From: Prevotellaceae bacterium UBA711 | GTDB taxonomy: Bacteria; Bacteroidota; Bacteroidia; Bacteroidales; Bacteroidaceae | Direction of reading: 5' to 3' | Length of the DNA stretch: 64,000 bases | NCBI GenBank assembly: GCA_002297545.1 | Contig: DBLZ01000035.1 | Span: 1-64,000, forward strand | Shown: positions 32,810 to 42,596 of the stretch, piece by piece | Position numbering within the stretch: the stretch's first letter is position 1 | Layout: every line of letters begins with the position of its first letter | Notes under the pieces: model-generated | Databases searched by the model: none | Told to the model about the DNA's origin: nothing | The model's input: the letters and a program-made list of their open reading frames with translations, nothing else | Made by a program: the position numbers and the translations under genes

Positions 32810-32841
32810 CAGGGAGCAGCCTCGCGGTTGCTCCCTGTTTT
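32810..32841 (+). terminator. V-ATPase operon terminator
   Basis: CAGGGAGCA (32810-32818) pairs with TGCTCCCTG (32829-32837), followed by TTTT. Confidence 0.85.
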
Positions 32842-33074
32842 GCATTCTTCTTCCCAAACTATAAATCGTGTGGCCTGCTGCTGTGCTGAACGTTCGATTA
32901 GCGGTAGCATGTGTTTTTGCAGACCCGTACTTTGTGCCTCGTGGGCGTGAATGCCATACTCTATGTTGATACTATTCATCTCCTTGTGGAACCTTTGCCC
33001 TGTGTGTCATCTGCGTTCGTTGTCCTTTTGGCGAGTTTCCGCGCGTTTTGTTAGCTATTTACATGGATTTTCAG

Positions 33075-33082
33075 TACCTTTG
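33075..33082 (+). promoter_or_regulatory. metG -7 element
   Basis: TACCTTTG, 36 bp before the metG start. A perfect TTTG at 33047 lies 24 bp upstream, slightly too far; TTAG at 33051 has the right spacing. Confidence 0.55.
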
Positions 33083-33118
33083 CACCTGTAAACGGCGAAA
33101 ATAATCATACTTACATAT

Positions 33119-35176
33119 ATGGAAAAGACATTCAAGAGGACTACGGTGACATCGGCTCTCCCCTATGCCAATGGTCCGGTGCACATCGGGCACTTGGCCG
33201 GAGTGTATGTGCCGGCGGACATCTATGTCAGGTACCTCAGGCTTAAGAAGCGTGACGTGATATTCATAGGTGGCAGCGATGAGCATGGTGTGCCCGTGAC
33301 CATCCGTGCCCGCAAGGAGGGTATCACCGTGCAGGAGGTGGTGGACCGCTACCACGGCATCATCAAGGACTCTTTCGAGAAGTTCGGCATATCCTTCGAC
33401 ATCTACTCACGCACCAGCGGTCCTATCCACCACAAGTTTGCCAGCGACTTCTTCAAGAAGATGTATGAGGAAGGCAAGTTTGTGGAGCAGGTGTCCGAGC
33501 AGTTCTACGATGAGGCCACAGGACATTTCCTCACCGACCGCAATATCAAGGGCGAGTGCCCGCGTTGCCATGCTGCTGATGCTTATGGCGACCAGTGCGA
33601 GAAATGCGGTGCCACGCTCTCCCCGGAGGAACTCATCAATCCCTACAATGCCGAGAGTGGCAACCCCTTGGTGAAGAAGGAGACCAAGCATTGGTATCTT
33701 CCCTTGGATAAGGACCAAGAGTGGCTGGAAAAGTGGATACTGGAGGAACACAAGGAGTGGCGCCCCAACGTTTACGGACAGTGCAAGAGCTGGTTGGATG
33801 GCGGCCTGCATCCCCGTGCCGTCACCCGCGACTTGGACTGGGGCATCCCGGTGCCCGTGGAGGGCGCCGAGGGCAAGGTGCTCTATGTGTGGTTCGATGC
33901 CCCCATCGGTTATATAAGCAACACAAAGGAGTTATGCGACGCACATCCCGAACTGGGCAGCTGGGAGACTTGGTGGAAGGACCCCGAGACACGCCTCGTA
34001 CACTTCATAGGCAAGGACAACATCGTCTTCCACTGCATCGTCTTTCCTGCCATGCTCAAGGCCCACGGAGGCTATATTCTCCCCGACAACGTCCCATCGA
34101 ACGAGTTTCTCAACCTCGAGGGCAACAAGATTTCCACGAGCAAGAACTATGCCGTATGGCTCAACGAGTACCTTGAGGATATGCCCGGACGTCAGGACGA
34201 ACTGCGTTATGTCCTCACGGCCAATGCTCCCGAGACCAAGGATAACGACTTCACATGGGCCGACTATCAGGCACGTTGCAACAACGAGTTGGTGGCCGTC
34301 TACGGCAACTTTGTCAACCGTGCCCTGCAATTGACCCAGAAGTACTACGAGGGCCGTGTTCCCGCCTGTGGCGAGCTCACCCAATATGATGAGGAGACCT
34401 TGGCCGAGTTTCGCGATGTGAAGGACAAGTTGGAGACACTGTTGGAGAACTTCCGTTTCCGCGATGCACAGAAGGAGGCCATGGGACTGGCCCGCATAGG
34501 CAACAAGTACATTGCCGACTGCGAGCCTTGGAAACTCATCAAGACCGACCCCGAGCGCGTCAAGACCATCATCAACATCTCCCTGCAGCTCACTGCCAAC
34601 CTGGCCATAGCCTTCGAGCCCTTCCTGCCATTCAGCAGCAAGCGTCTGCGCGGCATGCTGGCCATGGACACCTTCTCCTGGGAAGACCTCGGCAGCACCG
34701 CCCTCCTTCCCGAAGGACATCAGTTGCCCAAGCCCGAACTGCTTTTCACCAAGATAGAGGACGATGTCATTGCTGCCCAGGTGAAGAAACTGGAGGACAC
34801 TGTCAAGGCCAATGCCGAGGCTGCCTACGTGGCCGCTCCCGTCAAGCCCAATGTGTCCTTCGAGGACTTCGAGAAGCTGGACATCCGCGTTGGTCTGGTC
34901 AAGGCCTGCGAGAAGGTGAAGAAGAGCAAGAAACTCCTGAAGTTCACCATTGACGATGGCAGCGGCAAGGACCGCACCATCCTCTCCGGCATAGCACAGT
35001 GGTACGAACCCGAACAGCTTGTGGGCAAGCGCGTCCTCTTTGTCGCCAACTTCGAGCCCCGCAAGATGATGGGCGAGGAGTCCAACGGCATGATTCTTTC
35101 TGCCGTCAACTTCAATGGCGACCTCTCTGTTACCACCACTCTTGATGACGTGAAGGGCGGCAGCCAGGTAGGATAG
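33119..35176 (+). CDS. metG: Methionyl-tRNA synthetase with C-terminal tRNA-binding domain
   Basis: A full-length 685-residue class I synthetase charging tRNA-Met. HIGH is at residues 22-25 ([10 protein letters not shown]). The zinc knuckle is visible as [18 protein letters not shown], and the KMSKS-equivalent is [13 protein letters not shown]. The all-alpha anticodon domain follows, and the last ~110 residues form a CsaA/EMAP-like OB-fold tRNA-binding domain ([29 protein letters not shown]) that promotes dimerisation. A terminator follows at 35230. Confidence 0.97.
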   Translation: MEKTFKRTTVTSALPYANGPVHIGHLAGVYVPADIYVRYLRLKKRDVIFIGGSDEHGVPVTIRARKEGITVQEVVDRYHGIIKDSFEKFGISFDIYSRTSGPIHHKFASDFFKKMYEEGKFVEQVSEQFYDEATGHFLTDRNIKGECPRCHAADAYGDQCEKCGATLSPEELINPYNAESGNPLVKKETKHWYLPLDKDQEWLEKWILEEHKEWRPNVYGQCKSWLDGGLHPRAVTRDLDWGIPVPVEGAEGKVLYVWFDAPIGYISNTKELCDAHPELGSWETWWKDPETRLVHFIGKDNIVFHCIVFPAMLKAHGGYILPDNVPSNEFLNLEGNKISTSKNYAVWLNEYLEDMPGRQDELRYVLTANAPETKDNDFTWADYQARCNNELVAVYGNFVNRALQLTQKYYEGRVPACGELTQYDEETLAEFRDVKDKLETLLENFRFRDAQKEAMGLARIGNKYIADCEPWKLIKTDPERVKTIINISLQLTANLAIAFEPFLPFSSKRLRGMLAMDTFSWEDLGSTALLPEGHQLPKPELLFTKIEDDVIAAQVKKLEDTVKANAEAAYVAAPVKPNVSFEDFEKLDIRVGLVKACEKVKKSKKLLKFTIDDGSGKDRTILSGIAQWYEPEQLVGKRVLFVANFEPRKMMGEESNGMILSAVNFNGDLSVTTTLDDVKGGSQVG

Positions 35177-35229
35177 GCATCGTGCACTTATGTGGCTTGG
35201 CCATGTGTGCATGCGCGTATTATGAATAA

Positions 35230-35272
35230 GGAACACACGTCCTCATGTAGGGTGGCGTGTGTTCCTTGTTTT
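35230..35272 (+). terminator. metG terminator
   Basis: GGAACACACG (35230-35239) and CGTGTGTTCC (35256-35265) form a 10-bp stem, followed by TTGTTTTTG. Confidence 0.8.
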
Positions 35273-35324
35273 TGTATGGTTAGCGCTATTGTCCTTTTTG
35301 TTTAGTCCGGACACGGCAAGATCA

Positions 35325-36527
35325 TCACACTTTTCGTGTTGCCCACACCACGCTGGCATAGCCGAGAGTCAGGACGGTGAGGATGGTGGCAAGGATGTCG
35401 GTGACCTGCACTATGACGGGGTATGCATCGATGATGAAGCTGCCATCGCTTTCACCCATGCGGATGAAACCGTAGTGTTGCTGCAAGAGGCAGAGGATGG
35501 CGGCCAGGAGCATGCCGATGAGGGCACCGCCCAGGATGATCTGCATGCCCTCCAGAATGAAGATGTGGCGTACCTGTCGGCGGGTGGCACCGAGGGCATA
35601 TAGCGTCTGCATGTCATGCTGTTTTTCGATGATGAGCATGCTGAGGCTTCCCACGATATTCAGGCAGGCGACAAATAGGATGAAGCACAGGAAGACGTAG
35701 GAGATGAGCTTCTCTATCTTCATGATGCGGAATACATCCTCCTGCTGTTCGTAGCGATCCTGCACGCGGAAGCCGGGACCGAGTAGCGCCTCGATATTGC
35801 TGCGTTTGCCGCCGGAAGAGAGCTTTACCTCCAGGGCGGTGGCCATGCCCTGCTGTCCGAACAGTTTTTGTGCAAAGCCGATGGAGCAGAGGATGTATTC
35901 GTTGTCGTATTTTGGCTGGTGTACGCTGAAGGCCAGCCCTGTTGAGTAGAGCTCGCTGCGGTTGAAGCTTGCTTGCGGATTGGCCATGTTCACGCGCTCA
36001 CCACGTTTGGGGGCATAGACCTGCAGCGGTTGGGTGAAGTTCAGAGGCAGCCCAAGCTGGTTGCACAGTTGTATGCCGGGGATGCAGTACTCCAGTATGT
36101 CAACATGCAGGACAGGAGCTTCGGCTTCGCCATAGAGGATGTCCTGCAGATGGGATTGTTCCATGAAGTTGTCGGCCACGCCTTTCAGGATGACTGCCTG
36201 TTGCTGTTCCTCGGTCATGACCAAGGCCTGGCCTTCTACGATTGGGGTAAGTGTGGCTACATCGGGGAGGCAACGTAGGGAGTTTATCTTGGGATCGTCC
36301 AGGCTGATGACGGCACCCCGTGCTGGGGTGATGCGCAGTTCGGGGTCGAAACCGGTGAAAAGGTCTGCCACCAAGCCTTGGAAACCGTTGAACACGCTCA
36401 GAACTATCACCATGGCCATGGTGGCGACCGCTACTCCGGTCACGGCTATCATGGAGATGATGTTTATGGCGTTGTGGCTCTTCTTGGAGAAGAGATAGCG
36501 GCCGGAGATGAACAGTTCGTAGTGCAT
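35325..36527 (-). CDS. LolC/LolE-family ABC transporter permease
   Basis: A 400-residue inner-membrane permease of the lipoprotein-releasing (LolCDE) or MacB/FtsX type. It has an N-terminal helix (NIISMIAVTGVAVATMAMVIVLSVFNGFQ), a ~230-residue periplasmic domain, and three C-terminal helices including the conserved ALGATRRQVRHIFILEGMQIILGG. The arrangement and the LFISGRYLF N-terminus fit LolE/LolC, which pulls lipoproteins out of the inner membrane. No ATPase (LolD) gene is adjacent, so the partner must lie elsewhere. Confidence 0.87.
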   Translation of the reverse strand: MHYELFISGRYLFSKKSHNAINIISMIAVTGVAVATMAMVIVLSVFNGFQGLVADLFTGFDPELRITPARGAVISLDDPKINSLRCLPDVATLTPIVEGQALVMTEEQQQAVILKGVADNFMEQSHLQDILYGEAEAPVLHVDILEYCIPGIQLCNQLGLPLNFTQPLQVYAPKRGERVNMANPQASFNRSELYSTGLAFSVHQPKYDNEYILCSIGFAQKLFGQQGMATALEVKLSSGGKRSNIEALLGPGFRVQDRYEQQEDVFRIMKIEKLISYVFLCFILFVACLNIVGSLSMLIIEKQHDMQTLYALGATRRQVRHIFILEGMQIILGGALIGMLLAAILCLLQQHYGFIRMGESDGSFIIDAYPVIVQVTDILATILTVLTLGYASVVWATRKV

Positions 36528-36605
36528 GGGGGAGAGATTGGGGGCTTCGGGCTGGTGCCCTCAGCACAAGAGGGGAGTAGGTATAAGGGTGGGAGGGGGA
36601 TGGGG

Positions 36606-37571
36606 TTATGGCTTTGGTGCTGTGCCCTTAGCACCAAGGCTGTCTGCTGTGGTTATACGTTTGAGGTGTGGTTCTATGTCCTTTTGCCAGTCGTTGCCAG
36701 TGGCTATGATGCAACATGAGGTGTCGGCCAGGATGTAGAATGGGATGTCGCGTATGCCCAGACGTGAGGCCAAATCGGACTGGAAGGCAAGGCGGTCGCT
36801 GTAGCTGTGCCATGTGATTGTGTCGGTGCGTTCGATATAGTCCAGTATGGTGGCGTTTACGTCCATGTTGTAGGAGATGCACTCCAAGGGTTGCACGGCC
36901 TGGCGGCGCAGACGGCGTATGCGCGTGTTAAGCGTTCCTGTACCTCCGCGCCAGTTGGCCCAGAATGTCAGCAGCGTGTATTTGCCGTGCAGCGAGTCTG
37001 TGGTGATGGTGTCGCCATGTCGCATCGGCAGGGTGAAGTCGGGTAGCTTCACGCCCTGACGCAGGGCGGCCGGCACCTGTCCTGTCAGTTCCTCGATATG
37101 CAGGTGGTTTGAGATGGGCGACTGCGGGTTGTTCTGTATGTAGGCACGGATGAGGCTGTCGCGTTTCTTTGGTGTGGCCTTTTCCAACTGTTCGCGCAAG
37201 GCCGAGTATTCCTCGTTGTCTTTGGTGCCGCTCACTTTGGTAGCTCCCAGTTGCTTGGCATCGCCCTCGATGCGGATGATGTCGCCGCTGCCTCCGAAGA
37301 CGGTGAGAGTGGAGTAGGTGGGATAGACTATCGTAAGTATGCCGCTCTCCTTGTCGCATGGGCATGACCAGTCTATCTTCCCGTTGACCACGTGCAGCGT
37401 GTCTATTCCCTGGATGATGCCGTCACGGCTGAAGATGGTCAGAGCCGCCTGGTTCAGTCCCTTTATTTCCCCCTCTATACGCAACTCACCCTTCTTGCCA
37501 CCACAGGCTGTGATGGCAAGAAGGGTGAATGAGAGTATGATATACTGCTTGATGCTCAATGCATGGTGCAT
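36606..37571 (-). CDS. DUF4369/thioredoxin-like lipoprotein lacking the catalytic cysteines
   Basis: A 321-residue lipoprotein with lipobox LAITAC (Cys23). An N-terminal DUF4369 beta domain (ELRIEGEIKGLNQAALTIF) is followed by a TlpA/AhpC-like thioredoxin fold starting at VKLPDFTLPMRHGD. In this family the redox motif is W-C-x-x-C; here the corresponding stretch reads W207-R-G-G-T (LTFWANWRGGTG), so both cysteines are gone. The fold otherwise looks intact, including the cis-proline region (GIRDIPFYILAD). It cannot be a normal thiol-disulfide oxidoreductase; binding or scaffolding is more likely. The same strand carries the TPR lipoprotein gene 16 bp upstream. Confidence 0.85.
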   Translation of the reverse strand: MHHALSIKQYIILSFTLLAITACGGKKGELRIEGEIKGLNQAALTIFSRDGIIQGIDTLHVVNGKIDWSCPCDKESGILTIVYPTYSTLTVFGGSGDIIRIEGDAKQLGATKVSGTKDNEEYSALREQLEKATPKKRDSLIRAYIQNNPQSPISNHLHIEELTGQVPAALRQGVKLPDFTLPMRHGDTITTDSLHGKYTLLTFWANWRGGTGTLNTRIRRLRRQAVQPLECISYNMDVNATILDYIERTDTITWHSYSDRLAFQSDLASRLGIRDIPFYILADTSCCIIATGNDWQKDIEPHLKRITTADSLGAKGTAPKP

Positions 37572-37587
37572 GTCTTGGTCAATATGG

Positions 37588-39279
37588 TTACTTCACCAAG
37601 TCGGCGATAGTCTTCTCGTACTTGGCAAACTCCAGATCCTTGGCGGCGCGAGTCTTCAGTGCAGCGTCGCCGGCGATGGCCACCTTCAGGTTGTTCTTCA
37701 CACCGGCGGCATCGTTGGTGCGTGCAGCCAAAATGGCTTTCAGGTAGCTGGTAGTGGCATCGGGAGTCTGTACGGCAGCCAAAGTCTTCTCGGCCTTGGC
37801 GTAGTCCTTGCACAGGATCTGTACGAGAGCGGCGCTGTTGGTCTTTGATTCGGCCAGGTTCTGCTGAGCCTGAGTGTAGTTGCCCTTAGCGATGTTCAGG
37901 TTGCCAAGAATCTCGTTGTATGTGTCGCAGCCGCTGGCCTGACCCATAAAAGTCTCTGCCTTGGCCACTTCACCGTTCTTGAGGGCGAGAAGAGCCATGT
38001 TAGCGTTGACCTCGGCAGCCTTGGCGTTCACGTTCTTGGCCTTCTGCAGCCAGTTCTGTGCTGATGTGGTGTTGCCGTTCATGATGGCCATCTGAGCCAT
38101 GTTGTTGTAGGCGCGATAGTCGCGGGGGTACAACTGCATGGTCTTCTCGTACCACTTGGTGCGTGTGGCGTTGTCCTCTACCAGCATGTTGGCACCGTAG
38201 AGAAACTCCTCTACGCTGAGTTTGGAGGCATCCTCGTTGAATTGTGCCATGATGGCCTCGTCGCTGCGACCTATAACCTCATAGTTCACGATGAGGCGTG
38301 CGCGGCGCAACTCGGGCAAGATGCCGTCTGCTATTTCCGTGAATACGCTGCTCATGTTACGTATCTGCTGTTCGCGCTCCTCTGGATCCTGATACATGGA
38401 GAGGACGCGCAGGATCACGTCCTTGTCCTGGAGCTTGCTTTGGCTGACGAGTTCCTGGAAGCCTTCCCAGTCCTCGGCCGTGAAGCTGGTCTCCACGTCT
38501 ACATCCATCTTTATCTTCTTCAGTTCCTTGTTGAGGTAGGCGGTGGAAACGTCCTGACGCTTCTCAGCCAGTCTCTCGTTGAGGTCAAAGCTGCCGTCGG
38601 GGCTTGCATAGGCACTTACCTCTATGTTCTGCAGTGCGCGCTCTTCTTGCATGTCATTGATCTCCTTAAGGATCTTGACCATGTCCTGTATGCTCACGCT
38701 GGAGAGTTCACTGCTGCGGAGGTTGGCCTGTCCGATGAGGAACTTGATGTTTGCCTCGTGCTTCTGCTCTATCACGCGCTGGAAGGCATCCTCTGCCGTG
38801 CTGGCAGTGATGGGGCAGCGTTTGAGCAACTCGCTGGTAGAGAGCACGCCGTAGCCGATCTTCACTTCGGGGATGGATACGGTCTTCTTGCCCAACTTGG
38901 CATCGAAGCGTGCATAAAGGTCGCTCTTCATCATGGCTGGAACATAGCTGAAGCTGGTCTTCATACTGTATGTGCCGCCGATCTTGTAGCTGATCTCAGT
39001 ATTATTGCCCTCGACCTTCTCGCCTTGGAACGTGGCAGCCTGGCCTTCAACCTCGCCGCCTTCGTACTTGAGCACGGGAGTGACGGTGACCACGGCCTTT
39101 TTCTTCATGTACTTCTCGGGGAAGATGCCATTGATGGTGGCGGGAACCTCACCGCCGACTGCTTCCAGGGGTGTGGGGTTCACCTTAAAATTCTCTGCAC
39201 CAAGGTTGCCCAGTTTGCTGCAGGATGTCATAACCGATACACCGGCGATAGCCAATGTGAAAAGTGTACTCTTGTTCAT
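37588..39279 (-). CDS. Lipoprotein with OmpA-like segment and tetratricopeptide repeats
   Basis: A 563-residue envelope lipoprotein. I start it at the ATG at 39279, giving signal and lipobox MNKSTLFTLAIAGVSVMTSC. The first ~150 residues are beta-rich. A central segment, IEVSAYASPDGSFDLNERLAEKRQDV, matches the peptidoglycan-binding core of OmpA-like domains. The C-terminal ~220 residues are helical tetratricopeptide-like repeats (YPRDYRAYNNMAQMAIMNGN, EVNANMALLALKNGEVAKAE). This combination suggests a protein linking the outer membrane, cell wall and partner proteins. A -7 element lies at 39331-39338, and the thioredoxin-like gene follows in the same direction. Confidence 0.82.
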   Translation of the reverse strand: MNKSTLFTLAIAGVSVMTSCSKLGNLGAENFKVNPTPLEAVGGEVPATINGIFPEKYMKKKAVVTVTPVLKYEGGEVEGQAATFQGEKVEGNNTEISYKIGGTYSMKTSFSYVPAMMKSDLYARFDAKLGKKTVSIPEVKIGYGVLSTSELLKRCPITASTAEDAFQRVIEQKHEANIKFLIGQANLRSSELSSVSIQDMVKILKEINDMQEERALQNIEVSAYASPDGSFDLNERLAEKRQDVSTAYLNKELKKIKMDVDVETSFTAEDWEGFQELVSQSKLQDKDVILRVLSMYQDPEEREQQIRNMSSVFTEIADGILPELRRARLIVNYEVIGRSDEAIMAQFNEDASKLSVEEFLYGANMLVEDNATRTKWYEKTMQLYPRDYRAYNNMAQMAIMNGNTTSAQNWLQKAKNVNAKAAEVNANMALLALKNGEVAKAETFMGQASGCDTYNEILGNLNIAKGNYTQAQQNLAESKTNSAALVQILCKDYAKAEKTLAAVQTPDATTSYLKAILAARTNDAAGVKNNLKVAIAGDAALKTRAAKDLEFAKYEKTIADLVK

Positions 39280-39330
39280 CTTATGCTTGTGTGATATGTT
39301 GTTTATGCCTGGCTTTTGCCAATTCGCCCG

Positions 39331-39338
39331 CAAAGGTA
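39331..39338 (-). promoter_or_regulatory. -7 element of the TPR lipoprotein gene
   Basis: TACCTTTG on the minus strand, 51 bp from the start codon. No clear -33 element was seen. Confidence 0.5.
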
Positions 39339-39546
39339 CAACAAATTTGCTTATCTTGCTACATCAATGCTGCCCAGGTCGACAAATTGAGTGTCATTTT
39401 TGCAATAATTATACCTCATGAGGCGTTACCGGCTTTCCTGATGCTTGCAGCACAGCTTCTTTCGTCTCCCTATGTCATGTGACATGTAGTTATGGGCAGG
39501 CCATTGCGGAATGTGGATTTTGTGTTGCAGATGACAGGACTATGGC

Positions 39547-39577
39547 TTGGAGTTCTCGGTTTAAGTTTGTAACTTTG
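39547..39577 (+). promoter_or_regulatory. Promoter of the M28 peptidase gene
   Basis: TTGG (39547-39550), 19 bp, TAACTTTG (39570-39577). Confidence 0.65.
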
Positions 39578-39704
39578 TGGCATCCGTAGCACCGTTTGGC
39601 TTGTCGTCGTGGCCTGTGTGAGAAACACGCAGCATTGGCAAGGCGCCCGACATCGAAGAGAAACTGTGGGAGGTGGAATTGTAGAAGCTAAAAACCATGA
39701 CGAT

Positions 39705-40709
39705 ATGAAACAGCGAATAATGAGCATACTGCTGATGATGTGGCTTGTGTCCTGCAATGCAATGGCGCAGAAAGCCATGGAGAAGGGGTTGGCCACCATC
39801 GACAGGGCAACGGCCGAGGCACACATCCGATTTCTGGCGGCCGATGAATTGAGGGGGCGCTATGCAGGGACGGCCGAGGGACGTGTGGCGGCCAACTATA
39901 TAGCATCGCAACTGCAGCAGATGGGCGTGGCGCCTCTGTTGGAGAGCTATTTCCAGCCCTTCGATGCCTGTTGTATGGAAACCCGACAGGGATTCCGTTG
40001 GGAAACGCATCCCGATTCGGTGGCACGTCTGGCCGATGTGGCGTATCTCCGGTGCTCCATGCGTAATGTGCTGGGTGTCATCCCCGGGCGCAGGACCGAT
40101 GAATATGTGGTGATAGGTGCGCACTACGACCACATAGGCATAGCCCACGGGCAGAAGGCCGACAGCATTTGCAACGGTGCCGACGACAATGCTTCGGGCG
40201 TCTCCGCCGTGCTACAGCTGGCACGCGCTTTCGTGGCCTCTGGCGTTCAGCCCGAGCGTACTGTAGTCTTTGCCTTTTGGGACGGAGAGGAATTGGGCCT
40301 GCTCGGTTCTAAATACTTTGTGCATTGCCACGATAAAGGGAAGAAACTCTGTGCATATCTCAACTATGACATGATTGGCCGCAATCACTTTCCCGACCGC
40401 CCGTGGCACGTCGTCTATTTCTATACTGAGTCGCATCCTGCCTTTGGGGATTGGTTGCGTACCGCTATAAAGAAGTTTGGCTTGCGCCTGGAGCCCGACT
40501 ATCGTCCGTGGGACAAGCCGGTAGGCGGCAGCGACAATGCTTCCTTTGCTCTGATAGACGTGCCGGTGATATGGTATCATACCGACGGCCATCCCGACTA
40601 CCACCGGCCAGGCGACCATGCAGAACGTATCAATTGGGAAAAGGTGGTGGACATCACCAAGGCATCGTTCCTGAATGCATGGCGCATGGCAAACGATGCC
40701 GAGTACTGA
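39705..40709 (+). CDS. Secreted M28-family zinc aminopeptidase
   Basis: A 334-residue exported peptidase. The ATG at 39705 gives a signal peptide (MKQRIMSILLMMWLVSCNAMAQ). The family's two-zinc site is visible in order: GAHYDHIG (His and catalytic Asp), GADDNASG (bridging Asp), DGEELGLLGS (catalytic Glu plus metal Glu), NYDMIGR (metal Asp) and the final WYHTDGHPDYHRPGDH (metal His). It would release N-terminal residues from peptides in the periplasm or outside the cell. The double SGNH hydrolase gene begins 42 bp downstream on the same strand. Confidence 0.9.
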   Translation: MKQRIMSILLMMWLVSCNAMAQKAMEKGLATIDRATAEAHIRFLAADELRGRYAGTAEGRVAANYIASQLQQMGVAPLLESYFQPFDACCMETRQGFRWETHPDSVARLADVAYLRCSMRNVLGVIPGRRTDEYVVIGAHYDHIGIAHGQKADSICNGADDNASGVSAVLQLARAFVASGVQPERTVVFAFWDGEELGLLGSKYFVHCHDKGKKLCAYLNYDMIGRNHFPDRPWHVVYFYTESHPAFGDWLRTAIKKFGLRLEPDYRPWDKPVGGSDNASFALIDVPVIWYHTDGHPDYHRPGDHAERINWEKVVDITKASFLNAWRMANDAEY

Positions 40710-40751
40710 ACCGATGTGTACGCACTATTCATTTTCATACACTCCCTGACC

Positions 40752-42494
40752 ATGAGATTCTTACTCTCCCTGTTGTTATGTTGTAGCATTGCCGGTGCCG
40801 CCGCTCAGACGCAGTGGTACAACCCTATGAACGACAGCCTGCCATTCATCGGTGGACGTGCCTGGAACAAGGAAACAGGCACCCGCTACCATCGCCTGCC
40901 CATGCGGGCCAAGGAAATGGTACGGCCCCCGGTATGGAACCTTGCGTGCCAGACGGCCGGCATGTATGTGCGCTTCTATACCAATGCCACCACCATCGAG
41001 GTGAAGTATAAGACCACCGGCAATCTGTCCATGCCGCACATGCCGGCTACAGGCGTTAGCGGAGTGGACCTGTACATGACGGACAGCAACGGACGGCGTG
41101 CGTGGTGCAAGGCCAAGTACAACTTTACAGATGGCATAAGTTACGTGTATTCCAACCTTACGTATCGCAATAACCATGCGCGTGGCAACGAGTTCTGTCT
41201 TTATCTTCCCCTGTACAATGGCGTGAAGGAACTGAGGATAGGTGTGCCGGCCAAGTCGCAGTTCAGTTTCATTCCTCCTACCCGTGAGCGCCCCATAGTG
41301 ATCTATGGCTCTTCGGTGGCACAGGGCGCGTGTGCTTCGCGGCCGGGAATGGCCTGGACCAACATAGTGCAGCGTATGCTGGACGCGCCGGTGGTGAACT
41401 TGGGCTTTTCGGGGAACGGGCAGTTGGACGAAAGCATCTTTCGCATGCTCTCCGAATTGGACGCACGTCTGTTTGTCATAGATTGCATGCAGAACATGAA
41501 GTTGGAGCGTGTCTCCCTGATACAGGAGCGCATAACCCGTGGAGTGGAGATGCTGCGTCGCGTTTCGCAGGCTCCCATCCTGTTGGTGGAGCACGACGGA
41601 TATATGGGTAGGGATGCCTCGGATGCCGAACGTCAGAAATACGAGGCTACGGGCAAGGAGCTGCGTGCCGCATACGAACGGCTGCGGTTGCGTGTGTCGG
41701 GGCTGTATTACATGACCACAGAAGAGATAGGTCTTTGCATGGATGCGCAGGTGGACGGCATACATCCCAACGATTTGGGCATGCAGCAGTATGCCGATGC
41801 CTATGTGAAGAAGATCCGCTCCATACTGTATGGCACGGATCATGGCACGCAGGCTTATGTGCCATGCCGCCAGCGTAGGGAACCGGATACATACGAATGG
41901 AATGCGCGACATGAGGCCATTCTCGATTATGTCCGCAAGCACCAACCTGAAATCGTGATGATGGGCAACTCCATCATCCACTATTGGGGAGGCGAGCCTT
42001 ATGAGAAACGTCGTGCGGGGCAACGTGTGTGGAACGAACTGTTCCGTGGCACCAAGGTGGTGAACATGGGTTATGGATGGGATCGCATAGAGAACCTCCT
42101 ATGGCGCATAGAGCATGGCGAACTGGATGGCTTCGAGGCTCGGAAGATCAGCGTCCTAATAGGTACCAACAATCTGTACACCGATAGCGATGATTGCATC
42201 GTACGTGGCATTCGTCAGGTAGTGGCGGCCATAAGGATGCAACAGCCCAAGGCGGTGGTCAATGTGTGCGCCATACTTCCGCGCAAGGGCATGGAGTCCC
42301 GTATCGCGGGCATAAATGGCATGCTGCGTCAGTGGGTGGAGAGCGATACTTCACTTTGCTGGACCGATGCCACCCCGCTGTTGACCGACAAAGGTGGCCG
42401 TATACGTTCCGAGTTCTTTTCTGACGGTCTGCACCCCAACGAGAAAGGATACGAGCAGATAGCCACGGCACTCCGGCGCTTCCTTAGCCGGTGA
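40752..42494 (+). CDS. Secreted protein with two SGNH/GDSL hydrolase domains
   Basis: A 580-residue exported protein. The ATG at 40752 gives a signal peptide (MRFLLSLLLCCSIAGAAAQ). An N-terminal beta-sandwich (about 30-170) is followed by a first SGNH hydrolase: block I IYGSSVAQGA near 184, block II NLGFSGNGQLD, block V DGIHPNDLG. A second SGNH hydrolase follows in tandem: block I MMGNSIIHYW near 403, block III GTNNLY, block V SDGLHPNEKG. Such enzymes remove acetyl or other esters from glycans. Both halves keep the Ser, Asn and Asp-x-x-His elements, although block III of the first is unusual (IDCMQNM). It lies between a peptidase and a sulfatase gene, all on the plus strand. Confidence 0.85.
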   Translation: MRFLLSLLLCCSIAGAAAQTQWYNPMNDSLPFIGGRAWNKETGTRYHRLPMRAKEMVRPPVWNLACQTAGMYVRFYTNATTIEVKYKTTGNLSMPHMPATGVSGVDLYMTDSNGRRAWCKAKYNFTDGISYVYSNLTYRNNHARGNEFCLYLPLYNGVKELRIGVPAKSQFSFIPPTRERPIVIYGSSVAQGACASRPGMAWTNIVQRMLDAPVVNLGFSGNGQLDESIFRMLSELDARLFVIDCMQNMKLERVSLIQERITRGVEMLRRVSQAPILLVEHDGYMGRDASDAERQKYEATGKELRAAYERLRLRVSGLYYMTTEEIGLCMDAQVDGIHPNDLGMQQYADAYVKKIRSILYGTDHGTQAYVPCRQRREPDTYEWNARHEAILDYVRKHQPEIVMMGNSIIHYWGGEPYEKRRAGQRVWNELFRGTKVVNMGYGWDRIENLLWRIEHGELDGFEARKISVLIGTNNLYTDSDDCIVRGIRQVVAAIRMQQPKAVVNVCAILPRKGMESRIAGINGMLRQWVESDTSLCWTDATPLLTDKGGRIRSEFFSDGLHPNEKGYEQIATALRRFLSR

Positions 42495-42531
42495 TTTGGT
42501 GTCTGTCAGCGCTATGTTTTTGTCTCATAGC

Positions 42532-42562
42532 TTGCATATCTTGATAATTATTGATACATTTG
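42532..42562 (+). promoter_or_regulatory. Sulfatase promoter
   Basis: TTG (42532-42534), 20 bp, TACATTTG (42555-42562). The start codon is 35 bp further. Confidence 0.65.
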
Positions 42563-42596
42563 TAGTCGATAAGTACTACATAATTTATAGAAAAGC

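Larger units (their letters stand above)
32781..33118. other. Intergenic stretch between V-ATPase operon and metG
   Basis: It contains the operon terminator (32810-32841) and the metG -7 element (33075-33082). I see no credible gene in the 230 bp between them. Confidence 0.6.
39280..39704. other. Divergent intergenic region
   Basis: It contains the -7 element for the TPR lipoprotein (39331-39338, minus) and the M28 peptidase promoter (39547-39577, plus). The 200 bp between them hold nothing I recognise. The peptidase leader would be about 120 nt. Confidence 0.55.

Noticed and set aside
32791..32979. A short minus-strand frame after the V-ATPase operon
   Set aside because: Overlaps the operon terminator, with no family similarity or promoter.
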